Positions 1 through 13,400 of a stretch of 64,000 bases of DNA are shown here, in pieces; the stretch's first letter is position 1, and each line of letters starts with the position of its first letter. This DNA is from Stenopsyche tienmushanensis (taxonomy: Eukaryota; Arthropoda; Insecta; Trichoptera; Stenopsychidae), in contig WACJ01000264.1 in the NCBI GenBank assembly GCA_008973525.1, forward strand, positions 372,001 to 436,000, written 5' to 3'. The notes beneath the pieces were generated by a model. The model did not search any database and had not been told where the DNA came from. It saw only the letters and a program-made list of their open reading frames with translations. Made by a program: the position numbers and the translations under genes.

Positions 1-113
1 CCTTTCGAGGAAGGTACTGAACACACAGAAAATGCTCGGATAATAACTATTGCACGAACCTAATCGATTGCATTGATATTGATTTTGCTGTCGTATTATT
101 AGCTGCTGAATTA

Positions 114-1807
114 TTAGGTAAAGCGAAAAGTAATCATTTTTTTTGCTAGTGAAAATTAACAACAACAAAAATTCCATCATTTTCAATTACCTGTTGCCAG
201 CGTAAAGATAATTTTTCAATTCCCTTTTTTGAAAAAGTCCTTTGGTTTTTCAATGAAAAGCTTATCTTCAGTACCGCTCAAAAATGTTCAAATGTTTTTC
301 AAACGTTTCAAATGAAACAAATAATAAGAAAAAACGTTTGAACAGTTTTGTGCAATACTTTATTGGGTTACTTTTTGTATCCAATGCGGCTTATAATCGA
401 CTAGGCATCGAGGAAATGAGCTTCTGACATTGTTCCGTAGTGACGTTGCACCATTCCTTTTGGAACGAAAGCAGCCTCGTCGGTTTGCTCATCAAACGCT
501 GCTAACATAAGTTGGGTACGCAGGTTACTCTTTGCTGCGTACCCATAAAGAGGTGTGTGGAACAGCCGATTACAGTAGTTGGTGGACTGTGTCAAAGGCT
601 TCACCACTATCCTCAACAACGAACGGCGACTCGTCTCCATGGCAAGGTACTACAAATGACCGAACCGATACGAGTACCATAAGGAAGGGGTAGCCTGTGC
701 AGTCCACATCTGCTGCAGTCCCCTTCAAACTGAGGTTGGATTCGTGGTGGCTGTGAACCCGCAATGCACGTGCACGTGGTCTGAAGCTGGTCTTCCTACA
801 TTTCGCCTCCCCTAGAGGGCGTGGATCAAAAGGGATAGGCGCCTGGATGCTCTGAGCATAGCGTTTCTCACGGGGCTCAAAGATCAGTGGACGACATTCG
901 CTGTGTGGCTAGTCCGGGATAACCCAGAACAGATCTATACAGCAGCGCAGGAAATAGGCTCGTATACGAAGACATCGAGCCAGGACACACTTGACTTGAT
1001 ACCGGAATTTAAGTTCAGAGACTTAGCAGGCTTTTTGACTGGAACGGGCAGTGTGCTTGGGATCTCCTTCATTTCTTTGTCCAATTCATAAAATCGAACT
1101 CTTTCTTTCAAGTCGCTTTCCAGAATGCTCTCGTAGAGCTCCTGGTCTATGTTGTCCGCCTCTAAAACATGCCCAAATCGTCCGCCTCTGTGCGAAGTTA
1201 GAAGTGGCTTTTAACCCTTTTTAACAGAGAGATAACCAGCAGACTTGAGTGTCCTTACAACTGTTAATTGTACTGACGTCTACTTGAAGAGATTCTTTGA
1301 CTTGAGCCACAATCTACACGGCGTTATAACTAGCATTTGGTCCGCCACTAAAAACACTGTCAGCTTCCACGATCTTCTTCCTTTGTTCTTTGAACAAACA
1401 TCGGAGTAGCGATTGAGCCAACGCTGCTGCATATTGGAACGCAGCAGGGTCTCTACTTGTTTTTTTCTTGTATGGCTGAGAAGCTTCATCGATCAGAGGG
1501 ATGGAAAAAAATGATTCTTAGTTGTGTAATATTTCTTTAAATGTACGGCGGTACTGAGAAAAAAAGCTTAGGCTTAGCCGGTGAATATCGACAGAGAAAC
1601 ATGTGTGCACAAAACTGTTCAAATGCTTTTTCTATTTTTTTGTCTTACTTTTTCATTCAATAAAATGTAAACTATCTTTAAAAGTCTAAATGGGTGTGAT
1701 TCTACAAAAAACGAGGCAAAACATGCGTTTGGAAAACATTTGAACAGTTTTGAGCACAAAATGTTTTTCACCGGCGAAAATAATGTATTACTTTTCGCTT
1801 CACCTAA
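114..1807. mobile_element. mariner-like TIR pair enclosing decayed repeat DNA
   Basis: The two ends form a long terminal inverted repeat. The left end starts TTAGGTAAAGCGAAAAGTAA at 114, and the reverse complement of the right end starts TTAGGTGAAGCGAAAAGTAA at 1807. Similarity continues for about 45 bases to a shared GTGAAAA. Both ends are flanked by TA (112-113 and 1808-1809), the mariner target site. The TTAGGT start and AAAAGTAAT core resemble cecropia-type mariner termini. No transposase could be recognised inside, so the interior is either badly decayed or replaced. A second, nested inverted similarity lies near 253-355 and 1540-1640 (CAGTACCGC and TTGAACAGTTTTGTGC motifs). Being a transposon is an inference from the ends. 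Confidence 0.6.
401..900 (-). repeat. decayed repeat shared with 52.28-52.69 kb
   Basis: Minus-strand reading gives short open stretches with no recognisable domain. A stretch containing GCGACTCGTCTC, a nearby ATACGAGT/TACAAATGACCGAA segment and a CTGCAGTC-rich tail recurs in the same order at 52420-52560, so this is an interspersed repeat rather than a unique gene. It is probably a retroelement remnant, but the class is not identified. Confidence 0.4.
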
Positions 1808-1815
1808 TATATTAA

Positions 1816-2794
1816 AACTGACCTCATATTAGATCAGCCAAATCTAATTTATGCATTCTAATGCGCGCATGCGCCAATTTGATTTAAACGCGCGTTAAAC
1901 AGATTTATGCTCCCGAAAAAAAGCCTTTCGATAGAAATGTAGATCGTTGTACTCTTGATGTATGCAAAATTGTGTTTTACATATGTCCAAGCCAAGGTTG
2001 GTCATTATTCATGCATCGTCGGTTTTTACAAAGCATTGTAAACGAAAGCGAAGATTCACTTATCGTTGTTTTTTTTTCTTCTCCTGAACGGTCACGATTC
2101 TTCAGGGTTAGCGAGTCTCATTGATGATGACCATTGTTGACACAGAAATGCAGCTCTGTTTGCATTAATGAAGTAAACGTTAATCAAAATACGGTTTTTT
2201 GACAGGCGAGACCGCCACCTTGACTCGATACCGTCTGACCTCTTTGGTTCTTCTTTTTATTTCTTGAACCCCTGAGAATGAAACGGATCTGACATCAATG
2301 GAAGTGCTTTGTTTCTTGGACTTGCTCTTAGAATTTTTTGTCAATTTTTCATTTTTGCAACTCTTTTGGGTTATTTATAACGTCCAACGTCCATGACATC
2401 AATAGTATCATAAACCATTAGGCAGATTCTGAAGCATCTTCCAGTATTAACACCTAAAACAATGCGTAAAATAAAGAAGATAATCCCCCATAGAAGAAAT
2501 TAACGAATATCGTGTGCTATCGACGGTGTTAAGGTTCACTTATTGATATACAAGCTTCACTCACGCTGCGCGTCCCTCAGAGAAAAAATGGATTTGTGTA
2601 GATGATGAGCGGTGGACAAACGGATATAGCAATAACTCAATTAAGTAAGTAAGCAACTTCTGCAGAAATCCGCCACTGGTGTCAGAACAGTATTAAGATG
2701 ACAATAAGGGATTTTAGCAAATTCCTAAATGGATAGCTTCTGTGTATGTATGTGTTTAAATCTGTAGAAATAAAAACCTGTTGTTATATTATAG
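1816..2794. other. non-coding stretch upstream of cuticle exons
   Basis: No coding exon, RNA gene or clear repeat was recognised here. The missing first exon of the cuticle gene (start codon and signal peptide) could lie here or beyond the left edge. I could not identify a signal-peptide exon with a compatible phase-0 donor. Confidence 0.4.
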
Positions 2795-3321
2795 GTTCCA
2801 TTCCCAAAACCTCCAACGACCACATCAAGACCCTATAATCCTCCAGCACAACACGATGAGGTAATTTTTAAATACATCAAATACATTCAACTCTTTCAAC
2901 GATTACATAGCATTAATTCATACATTTTTATTGAACAAGCATGAGCATCATCATCATCACGAACCTGGAATGCCATTCGACTTCAATTATGCAGTCAAAG
3001 AAGTAGAATACGGCAACGACTACAGCCACAATGCAGTATCCGACGGAGACATCACCCGCGGTGAATACAGAGTGCAGTTACCCGACGGACGTCTCCAAAT
3101 CGTTCGTTACACCGCCGATTGGAAAAACGGTTTCAACGCTGAAGTAATTAAAATTGATTTAAAATTCAATAAAACACGAGCGAGTACAATTCATTTAACC
3201 ATTTTTAAATGCGCAGGTATCATACGAAGGACAAGCCAAGTATCCCGATCAACCACAAGGACAACCGTCAAACATCAACACCGGATACGGTGCACCCCCG
3301 AGTGGAGGATACAAATATTAG
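2795..3321 (+). CDS. RR-type cuticular protein, pro-resilin-like (5' end missing)
   Basis: Structural protein of the chitinous cuticle, secreted by epidermal cells. Three phase-0 exons are visible: 2795-2860 (Pro/Thr-rich, preceded by ATAG and followed by GTAATT), 2940-3143 and 3217-3321 (stop TAG at 3319). Exon 2 opens with a histidine run (HEHHHHHEPG) and then carries the Rebers-Riddiford chitin-binding domain: FDFNYAVKEVEYGNDYSHNA, SDGDITRGEYRVQLPDGR, then VRYTADWKNGFNAE. Exon 3 adds a YEGQAKYP motif and a Gly/Pro/Tyr-rich tail ending GGYKY. The DGR, YTAD and GFNAE elements and the following YEGQAKYP are typical of pro-resilin-like RR-2 proteins. The first exon with signal peptide is not seen. 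An AATAAA poly(A) signal lies at 3439. An unspliced reading through the 3144-3216 intron gives a longer frame that is not the true product. Confidence 0.85.
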
Positions 3322-3444
3322 ATCGGTACGAACAAAGCGCGACTGTAAAAACGATCCAAGAGCGAGTGAAAAACGTTTTATTTTATTTTGAGGCATCGTA
3401 TGCGTTGTATGCGATTGTTAAAATTGCATTTAAAACCCAATAAA

Positions 3445-4120
3445 AATGATTATTTATTTTTTTATACTTGGTAGTAATATAAATCACTGTCATTTTTTGG
3501 TCAAATTGTTGATCGACCTCTTCTTTTTCCATTTCTCTTCTAGATTAACATCCAATTTGTACACATCCGTGTGTATGAATGGCTCACATTGAATTTGTGA
3601 TACGCGCTATTAATTTAGAATCACTAGAAATGCCATATAGTATATTTGCCTAAACGAAAATTAAAAAATTGATTATGATAAGTAAATTAATAGTTGTATA
3701 TTTGTTGTAAGAAGTAACTCAATATTATTTGTGATTTACAAACACTATTACTTTACTTCGTTCAATCCCACGATGCTCTGTCTCCGGCAATTTGTCTTGC
3801 GTATATCTTTAATATCATATATAAATAAATCATAAAATCATCATCTGATTGTGTTTGTGGCCTCAATTCGAGGATTAAATATATTCTATACATTTATGAT
3901 TATTTTTATATGATTCCAAATCATTAATAAACATATGGCTACATTTTGGCAATGAAAATTGACATACTGAAAATATATAAGCTGTACATTTGCAAATAAA
4001 AAATATATAAATTAAGAAATAAAGGTCTTTTATTTTATAATTAATAGTTGTGTTATAAATTAGTCATCTTTTGAAAGATCTCAGTCCAACCGATACTCTG
4101 CTGAGCGAAGAATCTGCTCC
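3445..4120. other. AT-rich intergenic DNA
   Basis: Very AT-rich sequence between the cuticle gene and the next repeat. It holds several AATAAA-like motifs on both strands, which may serve as poly(A) signals for the converging genes, and no coding feature. Confidence 0.4.
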
Positions 4121-4390
4121 TTCATTTACAACAGTAAAATATCAGGTGGCAAAGTTTAAACGAAGCCGAATGAGCTGCTAAGACAGACAGAGTGGCCACA
4201 AGCTTTGTGTGTCCAACTGGTCCGCCTTTCAGACCGCTGACACTTTGAATGAGCACCTCGCGATCCGAATGAGCCATGCCAGGACATGTCCACATAACGT
4301 GATCTGTGTCCATGAATGGATCTCCGCATGGTCACTCCGAGATCGGGAAAAGTCTAAACTTCGTATCTATAAGTCTTCGTATATATAATA
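4121..4390 (-). mobile_element. LINE 3'-end fragment (SGP/VGH family copy 1)
   Basis: The minus strand reads a short frame with DTDHVMWTCPGMA, then a segment with SVSGLKGGPVGHTKLVA. The histidine/cysteine arrangement (DHV then WTCP) is the usual C-terminal zinc-binding end of R1/Jockey-type LINE polyproteins. Four other copies of the same tail occur at about 15.5, 27.6, 37.25 and 58.85 kb, with varying completeness. Only the tail is preserved. Confidence 0.55.
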
Positions 4391-4492
4391 TCTCGAAAAA
4401 TATACTCAGTGCATGGCAGTAAAAAATTAAAGATCAATTAGTTCACAACGCAACACTCTGCACACTAATTAACACGACTAGTCATTAGCGTG

Positions 4493-7400
4493 TTACGATT
4501 TAGATATCACATGAGTCAACGGTGGTTCAAATATAAAATTACTATTTTCAGACTTCATTGAATACGTCGAGTTGTTGGATCGATTTTGAAAGTCGCCATC
4601 GTCCTGAAAATTCGTCGACTTGACTACGACGACGGAAACCTGAAAAATATTTCAAATCAATAACTATTTATACAAACGAAACAAAGCAAATTCTGATAAT
4701 TGAATCATGTTACCGATCGTTGAGAATTTTTATCCGAGTCTCTTTTAATTTTATTTCTACAAGCGTCAGTTAAGAGAATATGTTTCCGCAGCGACGATGA
4801 ATATCCAAATCCTTTTCCGCATACATTGCATTTGTAAAATTTTAAGCCCGTGTGTAAGCCATAATGTTCCAGCAGACTGACGGATTTGGAATACGTCTTA
4901 TCGCATATTTCACAAATATACGGTTTATAATCTGCAAATATAATAAAACACGAATTAGATCGGCTTGCATTATTATAACGCAAACTGATAAAAGCAAAAA
5001 TTAATCATTCAAATGTATTATACAAGGCATATCCGCTAAGTAAATGTACTGACGGTCTGATGCTCTGTGGTGTAATCCGGTTTAAAGAAACGTGCCGTTT
5101 CAGATTTTCAGACAATTTCTTGATTCTATTATGATTGGCGATGAAACGCGGGTGGCCCATTACACCCCTGAGAAGATAAGACAGTCAATGCATTGACGAC
5201 GTCCCTCCTCGTCAATGAAAAGATTTAAAACCGTTGTTTCGGTCTGAAAAATCATGATCTTTTGGGATCGTAAATTGATTTTTTCACAGCGGGAAACAGT
5301 AAATACTGTGAAACACTTTAAAAAAAATACAGAGAGAGACACAGAACAAAAGAAGGGGAATGTTAACGAAGGGAGTTTTCTTGTTGCATAGCAAAGCACG
5401 TCTCCATACAATCAACGCTACAAAGTAACTTTTAAATTCATTTGGTTGGGACATTCGGAGGGTTCAGATTTTCGTTGTTTTACCTCTCTGAAGTTTATGG
5501 GTAGAAAAAAGGTTTTCCACTGACGATTTGATCCAAATTCTGGGGCCAAAACAATTTAGTACTCTTACTTTCTGGACATGACATGAGTTTATAGTGATAT
5601 ATATTTTTTCTAGTGTTTTCTAGTGTTCTATAGTGATACCAGTCTATCCTAGCGTAAATGAGGTCTTCCAATAAATTTACTGTCACTCAGTTCCGAATCT
5701 AATATAGCACGAGGGATTTATCTCTCGCGGCAATAAGAAGACGACTGTAAACCCGTTTATAGATATCAAATAAAATTTATGTCAACTTTACCTGCATGAA
5801 TTTTCCTGTGTTCTAACATAATAGTATACGTAGGGAAGGCTTCGTCGCATACTTGACACGGATACGGCGTCAGACCGCTGTGAGCGACTTTATTATGTCT
5901 GGAGAGAGCCTTTGCATGTTTGAACTTTTGCGGGCATTTCTATAACAAAACATTTATAAATTAAATATAACATGTAATCATAAGCCACCATGGCCGTTAA
6001 CATCAGTAGCGGCTTCTAAGATGTAATTTTCTTGAGACGTGGTATGGCACTTTGATTTCCGTAGAGTGGGCGTGCAGAGGATGGGAGAAGCTTGGAATGG
6101 AAATAAAAGTGTTGAAGAGACAAAGCCTTGTTGCAAACATTTTATTGAAGAAATATTCAATAACAAGAAATGGATAATAACTGAAATAAAAGATAGTAAT
6201 TAAGACAAACTTAGAAACCTTTGGGAAAACATTTTACATGAATTTTTAAAATCCAATCATTCATAACATCCGAATTTTTCCGACGAAACATTTTCAACAG
6301 GATCACATATTAAAAAAACCATTAGCAATGTTGTATTATTATCATTGGTAACATACAAATAACATCTGCATAAAACAATAGCTAATACTATTGGTTTATT
6401 TCCAAATCACAATAATTACGCGAATGGTTTGGTTTACAAAAATATATCAGTCGATTATATTATACATATGAAGAGCTTAACTCTTTTTTTATTAAAACTA
6501 TACTCGTATACTTCCGAGAATAAAGTAAAAATGGCTCATTTAACTCGTGTACTTATAATACGATTAAATCATTATTATCAATATGGAAAACAATAAAATA
6601 CAAAGGCGACTATCGTCTCCAAGTCGCTGTTAAACCCTTCGCATTCCTTCGTTTTGTTCTACCAAGTTTCAAGGGAAGAATTTAATTCCCAACATATCCA
6701 AAGAAGCCAACCAAACTTTATATATAAAAAGGATCTCTATCAATGAAACATAAAAACGATAAAGAATCCCTGCTTGTATCACTCATTGGAGATTTTAGGT
6801 CCCCAAAGAAATATGGCATCTTAATTTGCTCTTATCGTTGTTAATATTTTTTCAAAACCTCAACATGAATGTGAACTCACAGCCGAAAAAACGTTGATGC
6901 AGCTGAAGCTGTCGGATCTCAAATAACTCATTGAAGAATTTAAAGAAGCTTGTGAAGACGTATCAAATAAATCGATTGTTTCAACATCGGGAGAATAAAT
7001 GGCAGTTAAATTAAAGACCTTTGAATGGTATAGGATCAACCTATAAAGATTCATGGGCGTTGATTGATGAAGGGAATATTAGGAAGGGGTTTAAAATTAA
7101 AAACAAGTACACAGAGTCTATCTTAACCTTTGCAGACGACCTTGTCGACCCGAGAATGTCAGGAACTACTCAAGGAAGTGACTGGTCCTCCCAGATCAAA
7201 GTAATCTAGTAAAATGGAGGAAATCAAAATAATGAAAAGCACTACAAATAACAAGTAATGAACTCACAAAAAATGGATATGCGGTAAATTTATACGCAAT
7301 AAAAGTGAGGGCAAGATGTATACCAGAAATATTTCTACAATCTATTAAAAGATCTTGACTTATCAAGATCTGCTGTAAGTTCTACAATGGAACACGTATC

Positions 7401-10400
7401 AAAAGCCGCATTAGTAGATTTCTATCAAATTTGGCTAAGCAGGGGGAAGAGTGTGGGCAGTGAAGATGAGCGTTATACAGACACTAACCTGAGTTCTTCA
7501 CCCTGCCATACAATGGACCCGGCACCCGTACGGAATCCATGGATTGCTAAGCTGCTTATCTCATACATCCATCTATATCAGCTCTGCTTCACCGCAAATA
7601 CGGAGAAGGAGACCAACATCGCGGAGGATCTTGCCAGGTTGATGCCTAACATCGGAGGCCCAAAAACTAGCAGAAAAATACTGCATTTGGTGCTGTTGTA
7701 CGGTGCGCCAATATGGGCCAAGGCACTGCAAGTTGAAAGGGCCAGACTCAACATGACCAGAGTCCAGAAATGCGATCAGGGTGGCTGCTGCATACTGTAC
7801 AGTGTCAGAAGATCCAGACCCAGGTATATACCAAGCATGGCTGCTTTGGTACTACGTGAGGAGCTGGGAGCAAATACACTCTCACCTAACAATACAATTC
7901 TTTCAATGCTCAAGGACGTTAGGGCATGGAATGCATGGTGTAAATACAGAATGTGCATTATGCAGCAGAAGAATTCCGAACATAGGAGAGGATAACCAAC
8001 AGAAATATCTCCAGCGAGTTAGCACCCATGAGCTGAGTTGACAACGGAGGAACCCAAGAGGAACACATCGCCGCTACCCCAGTGCAATATTTAACTAGTA
8101 ACGGAGTGGCAGCAGAAGAGGAGGAAGTTCTACTTGGTAGAAATCCCACACTACTACACCAGAATGGTGGTGTCTTTAGAAGATTTCCCCCTTTAGCAAA
8201 CAAAAAACAGACGGAAGGAAAGTAATGTAACTGTGAAACATTTACTCATTTGCATAAAGCTCTCAAATCTTAGATACGCTAATAGCAAAAAACACAGAAG
8301 AAATGGCCGAATTCCTTCGTCGTGAGATCGAGAACAACAGACTAGATCTGGAAATAAACAGGCATAAGAAACAGTATCTCGACTAAAACGTTGGCACACC
8401 TGACATGTAGTGAAGTATCCTAAAGGTAAGTTTGTTTGATTCTTCCATGTTCCCATGTCGTCGCGCATTTTTGCCACCTCCTGTGCAAGATCCACGCGTT
8501 CATCAATTTTAAGTTGTCCAGAGAAGGGTGTATTTGTGCAAAAAGTTGAAAAACAAGTGCGAAATCACCACCATGTGACACTTGACGACCTTCACGAAGA
8601 ATTTCCTGATGATTTTAAGTCGGAAAAACTTGATTATAAGAAGTTGTGTGCGAGATGGGTGCCCAGAATGCTCACACATACATTTTTGAATCGTAAGGGG
8701 AAAGCTTTCCTAGACTTAATCATGACGAGGGATGAGACATGATTGTGTGACTACACCCCCGAATTGAAGACAATGCACAAAGAGCTGGCAACAGAGGTCT
8801 ATAACATTGGCGTAGAAAATCTTTACATTCTAGATGACCCTCGTAAAATAGTCGAATCCTTTTGCAAAATGAAGATTCCATCTCATAAAGGAAACGCAAA
8901 TCATAAAATAAACATCTTTAACAACAATAAAGTGAGGAAAGTAATGTCATTGCCGCCAACAAAGAAGGCAGTCCATCACTGGCTACGACTACAACTAGAG
9001 CTCGCCTCGTGAAAAGCCTCCGTCGAAACATGGACTATAAAGGCGATCAGCAGGAAAAAAATTTGAACTTTTATGATGTGACGCTGGAGGCAGCTTTTAA
9101 GAATCTCGTGAATTGAATAGCAGATGAACCAATCGATTCTGGAAGAAATCAAAGTCAAGGATTGTTCGTTTGCAACGTATTTTTCAATAATTGGACACGT
9201 ATCATATCACAGGCGATGGACACATCCTTGACCGATATGAGAAGAGGTCACACATCTTTAGCAATGAGGGACCTATTTAAGATAAATTAATTATAAAACC
9301 CAGAATTAAACTTTGGAATGTAGAAAGGCTTTATTATAATAATACTGTGCAATTTTGGCGTGGAGTTGGTGAAACAAAAAAATCTAGAGAGCAACGGGTT
9401 TTAACCCGTTGCTCTCTAGATTTTGATATAATCATACATTATTCTATTTAAATATCATAACAATAAGGGTAATATTAAAAAAATAATATTCAGTAAAAGA
9501 GAAAAAACAAAAATATAGTATTTAATTTTACAAAACAATAAAAATAAACTAAAATAATACATCTTCACAATTTATGCTGGAAAAAAACATATTCGAAAAT
9601 AACCAGCAGTAAACGCACAAGCATGCGTATTAATATCAACGTACAGTGACAATAAATAAGATTGATTTATTTCAGACATGCACTTTTTAGAATTTAAAAT
9701 TGAGATTCGCAAATAAATATTGACAATAATTAACAACGAAACAAGAAATTAATTATACATTAAAAAAAAAAAGGTCCACAAATTTAACATTGGACGTGTG
9801 GTGAAAACGTGGATACAAAATAAATGTTTATGGCATATGAAAAATGCAAATAATTATTAGACAATTTTCCATCATTTTCACATTAAATATTAATTCAAAT
9901 TATTTAGGAATTCCTTAAAAAAATACTCTAATATAAATAATTTATCGTATAAAAATAAAAAAATATATTTATATGTATACATATTCATACATGATTTTTT
10001 TTGGCGGTAGAAAAATATTATAATTGCATAGAGCCTTTAAGAAATTGCGCTTTTATCAGTCAAGTTATTCTCAGATGCCTCATGCAACACGTTTAAAATT
10101 AACTTTTCGGCGCGACGGCACATAGCTGGATCAGAAATCGATTTCAGCTTAGCTGAAATGAATCTCCCGAATATATCTAACTCGTCTGGGTCAGTCGGAG
10201 CCAATTTCTCTACCTAAAAAGGACATGTTAGCATTACCTTTATTGTATGTTAAAAACTTTAAAACGTTCAAAACCATTGATGTTTTAAATACAATAATAA
10301 GCAAATAAAAAAAAATGTTGTCCTTCCAAAATATTTTATCTCTCAAATGGAGCTATTTGAATTGCTGATGAAATTTACATGACGTTAATACATTTTACTA

Positions 10401-13400
10401 TCTTCCAACTTCACCTACTATCCCTTCGTTCTATTAAGAATTTAAAGGCTTACTGTCTGCCACAGACATACTGACATTTGATTAATATACCGATGGAGGT
10501 TTTATGGTATAAGTATAGATATTTTTAAATGAGGTGATGTTTGAAATCTGGGTCTGGGAAATTGGAGGTAGGAAGCTGAGGACAGACGGAAATGACTCTC
10601 TTATAGGAGTATACCTTAGTCACCACCATCCAAGAAAAATTATAACAAATTACCACGAAACAAGAAAAAGCGAACAATGTTAAATGACTGATGATAATGA
10701 AAATCGATATTAGCAAAAAATAAGTATATAACTAATGTAATAAAAAAGTATAAATGCTACAAAAAAAAAAAACTGATGAATTCCTTTTCTGTTTTATTCC
10801 TATTATTTACGTCGTTTAAAACTGGAACTCATTGAAACGTATCCCCCGCGTTAAGCAGGGTCTTACTGTACTACCTTCGTTATTATTCTAGTTAATAAAA
10901 TATATTACCTTGCATTTATACGGATCTTCTCCATTATGCCCCAGCATATGGTTTGAATAATCTAATTTGTTGATGTAAATATTACAGCATATTTCACACT
11001 TGTATGGATAATTTTTCGAGTGAGAAAAACTGTGTCTGTTTAGTGAATGCATATCGACGAATGCTAAAAAACAAAAGCAAAAACATGCAAATTTAAAAGA
11101 CTATCAAATAACTTATGATGGCCAATCGATATGATGAAAGGTTCAAATAACTATTGTAATATACTTTCAAGCAACGGTTAAAAATATGTATATTATGTTA
11201 TGTTAATTTAACTAGATTTAGTAATAAAGCAACAGGGATAATTAAAAAAAAATCACTTACATGCTGGGCAAGAACTACATTTGTATGGCTTATCAACCGA
11301 ATGTGAAAGCATATGCTTCTGAAGTCGCGAAAGAAAATTAAATCTTCTATTACAAATGGGGCACTCGTGATTATCTCTCGATCTAAAATTTTAACATCAA
11401 ATTAAAATGATTCATAACATGTAATTTAATTAATATAATCACACAATTATTGTAGAATTGAAACGGGCATAGTTCAAGAGTATAATGATCTTAGATAGTG
11501 ATCTTTGAGGTGACAATGGGAGTCAGAAAAGGACACCTTCTCGAATGATAGTAAGAACTTGTCATACAATTAAAATTATCAGAATAAATCATAAACAATA
11601 TATAATATAAAACAAAATTATATTACGTGTTCATTGCTGATGTTGTTGCCTCAGTAGAAGGACAATTTTCAGTATCCGTGTGCACTATCGTAAATATGGA
11701 CGTTTTTTCTTGTGTAGGCTGACCGTTGGTTAAATTCATCGACGTATTTTCTTTAAGACGTGCTTCTTCAGTATAATTATTAGCAGTAGATATCGGCGCA
11801 TTTATAGTTTTGCCATTACTTAAATATGTTGATGTATCATCTCGGTGAAATGCTTCTATACCATTAGCAGAATATATTGATGTGTTTTCTCCGAGACATA
11901 TTTCAGTAGAACTATCATTAGCGGACGATGTTGATATATTCCTTTGAGAGGATGCTTCAATGGGTAAATCTCTGGCATTATTAAGTTTGGGCTTTTTAGC
12001 ATTATCTATTGCTTCGTATACTTCTTTAGTTAAAACAATTGTATTGTTTATTAAGTTAGATGGTAAGCCATGTAATACTATTGCTACTTCTTTTTCTTTC
12101 GGCCCCTTTCCTAATCTTCGTTTATTTCCTTCTGTAATTACAGAAATATTAGATAAGCATTTTGTAATCATTAATATATAACATTTTATCCAAAGAAATA
12201 ATGCATCATTATTTTAGATATGGTATACAAAGTGGGTATTATAACTATCTATTTTGTGTACAAATAAATGACGATACAATAATCAAATAAAGAGAGACAT
12301 TTGGGACAATTTATCGAGCTTATTAAAGAGCAGTTATCTCAAGTATATCCATACTGCGCAAAGCAATAACATAGTTAATAAATAGATAAGAACATGCACA
12401 CAGCATAATTCAACAATCATATGCACATAAAGCTTCCTCGATTAATGCCGATTCGATATAGCACAGTTTGTTCAATGACTAAACAAAATTGCAGTATTTC
12501 CTTTGAATTTGCCCATCAAACGTCAAATAGTCGACTCGGCAGAATGATTGTGATGAGGATAAAAATCACATAATGTGCAGGATATTTCTCGAATACTGAA
12601 TTTGATGATTTGCACACGTTGCTCAATGCTATAACCTTCCATGGTAATTTGTCATTTTTTTACGTTTAATTAACCTTTTGGTCCTCTAACCTTTGGTTAT
12701 CTCGCACGGCAGTGATGTGAACTGATCACCGAGATTGTACGATCTAACACCTTTAGGCTTCATCCTTTGGGGCTATCTTAAATCACAGGTCTACGCAAAT
12801 AATTGATGTCTTCAAAGTCAAAACAACGAACGCCATCCAGTAAATTCAGTCAGATTTACGCGACAAATTCATCTAAATGGGACCTCCTGAATACGTACTA
12901 CCAAGCAAAGCCGCAGCGGATATTTGACCGACGTTATATATCATAATAAATGTCATAAAATATTCTTTTAAACAAAAATTAAATTGAAAATCGAAAGTCC
13001 TTATTGACTGGATAAAATATAACCTAAAAACTTATATGTCAAATTAATAACAAGCTTAAAACTTCTACGTAGTGACTAAATTTAAAGACGCTGATTTAAG
13101 CAAATTTTTATGACGACATGCAAAAGCGCTCATGTTCTCAATATTTAAACGATTCAATTACAGCCTGTGTTAGATATTTGACATGTTAAAAAATACGCTT
13201 GGAAATATGCAGATATTACATCGACACGAACATGATACATTTAAACAGCACAATAAGCATGAGGCATAATTGAATAGAGAACTATATATAAAGTACACAA
13301 AATTAAAATAAAGACATCATGCATATGCAATTTACGATTGCAACAATTGAGTGCTCATAAATGTTATTAATTCCCATCAATTAAAAATTCTATCCGGATT

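Noticed and set aside
1280..1489. 69-codon minus-strand frame inside the mariner-like TIR pair
   Set aside because: Checked for mariner transposase motifs; none seen, so not called a transposase.
2931..3443. 170-codon frame covering the cuticle exons
   Set aside because: It has no ATG at its start (TTG), runs through the 3144-3216 intron and loses the cuticle-type C-terminus; the spliced model restores YEGQAKYP and a stop at 3321.
11960..12181. 73-codon plus-strand frame
   Set aside because: Antisense to the first exon of the minus-strand zinc-finger/BESS gene.
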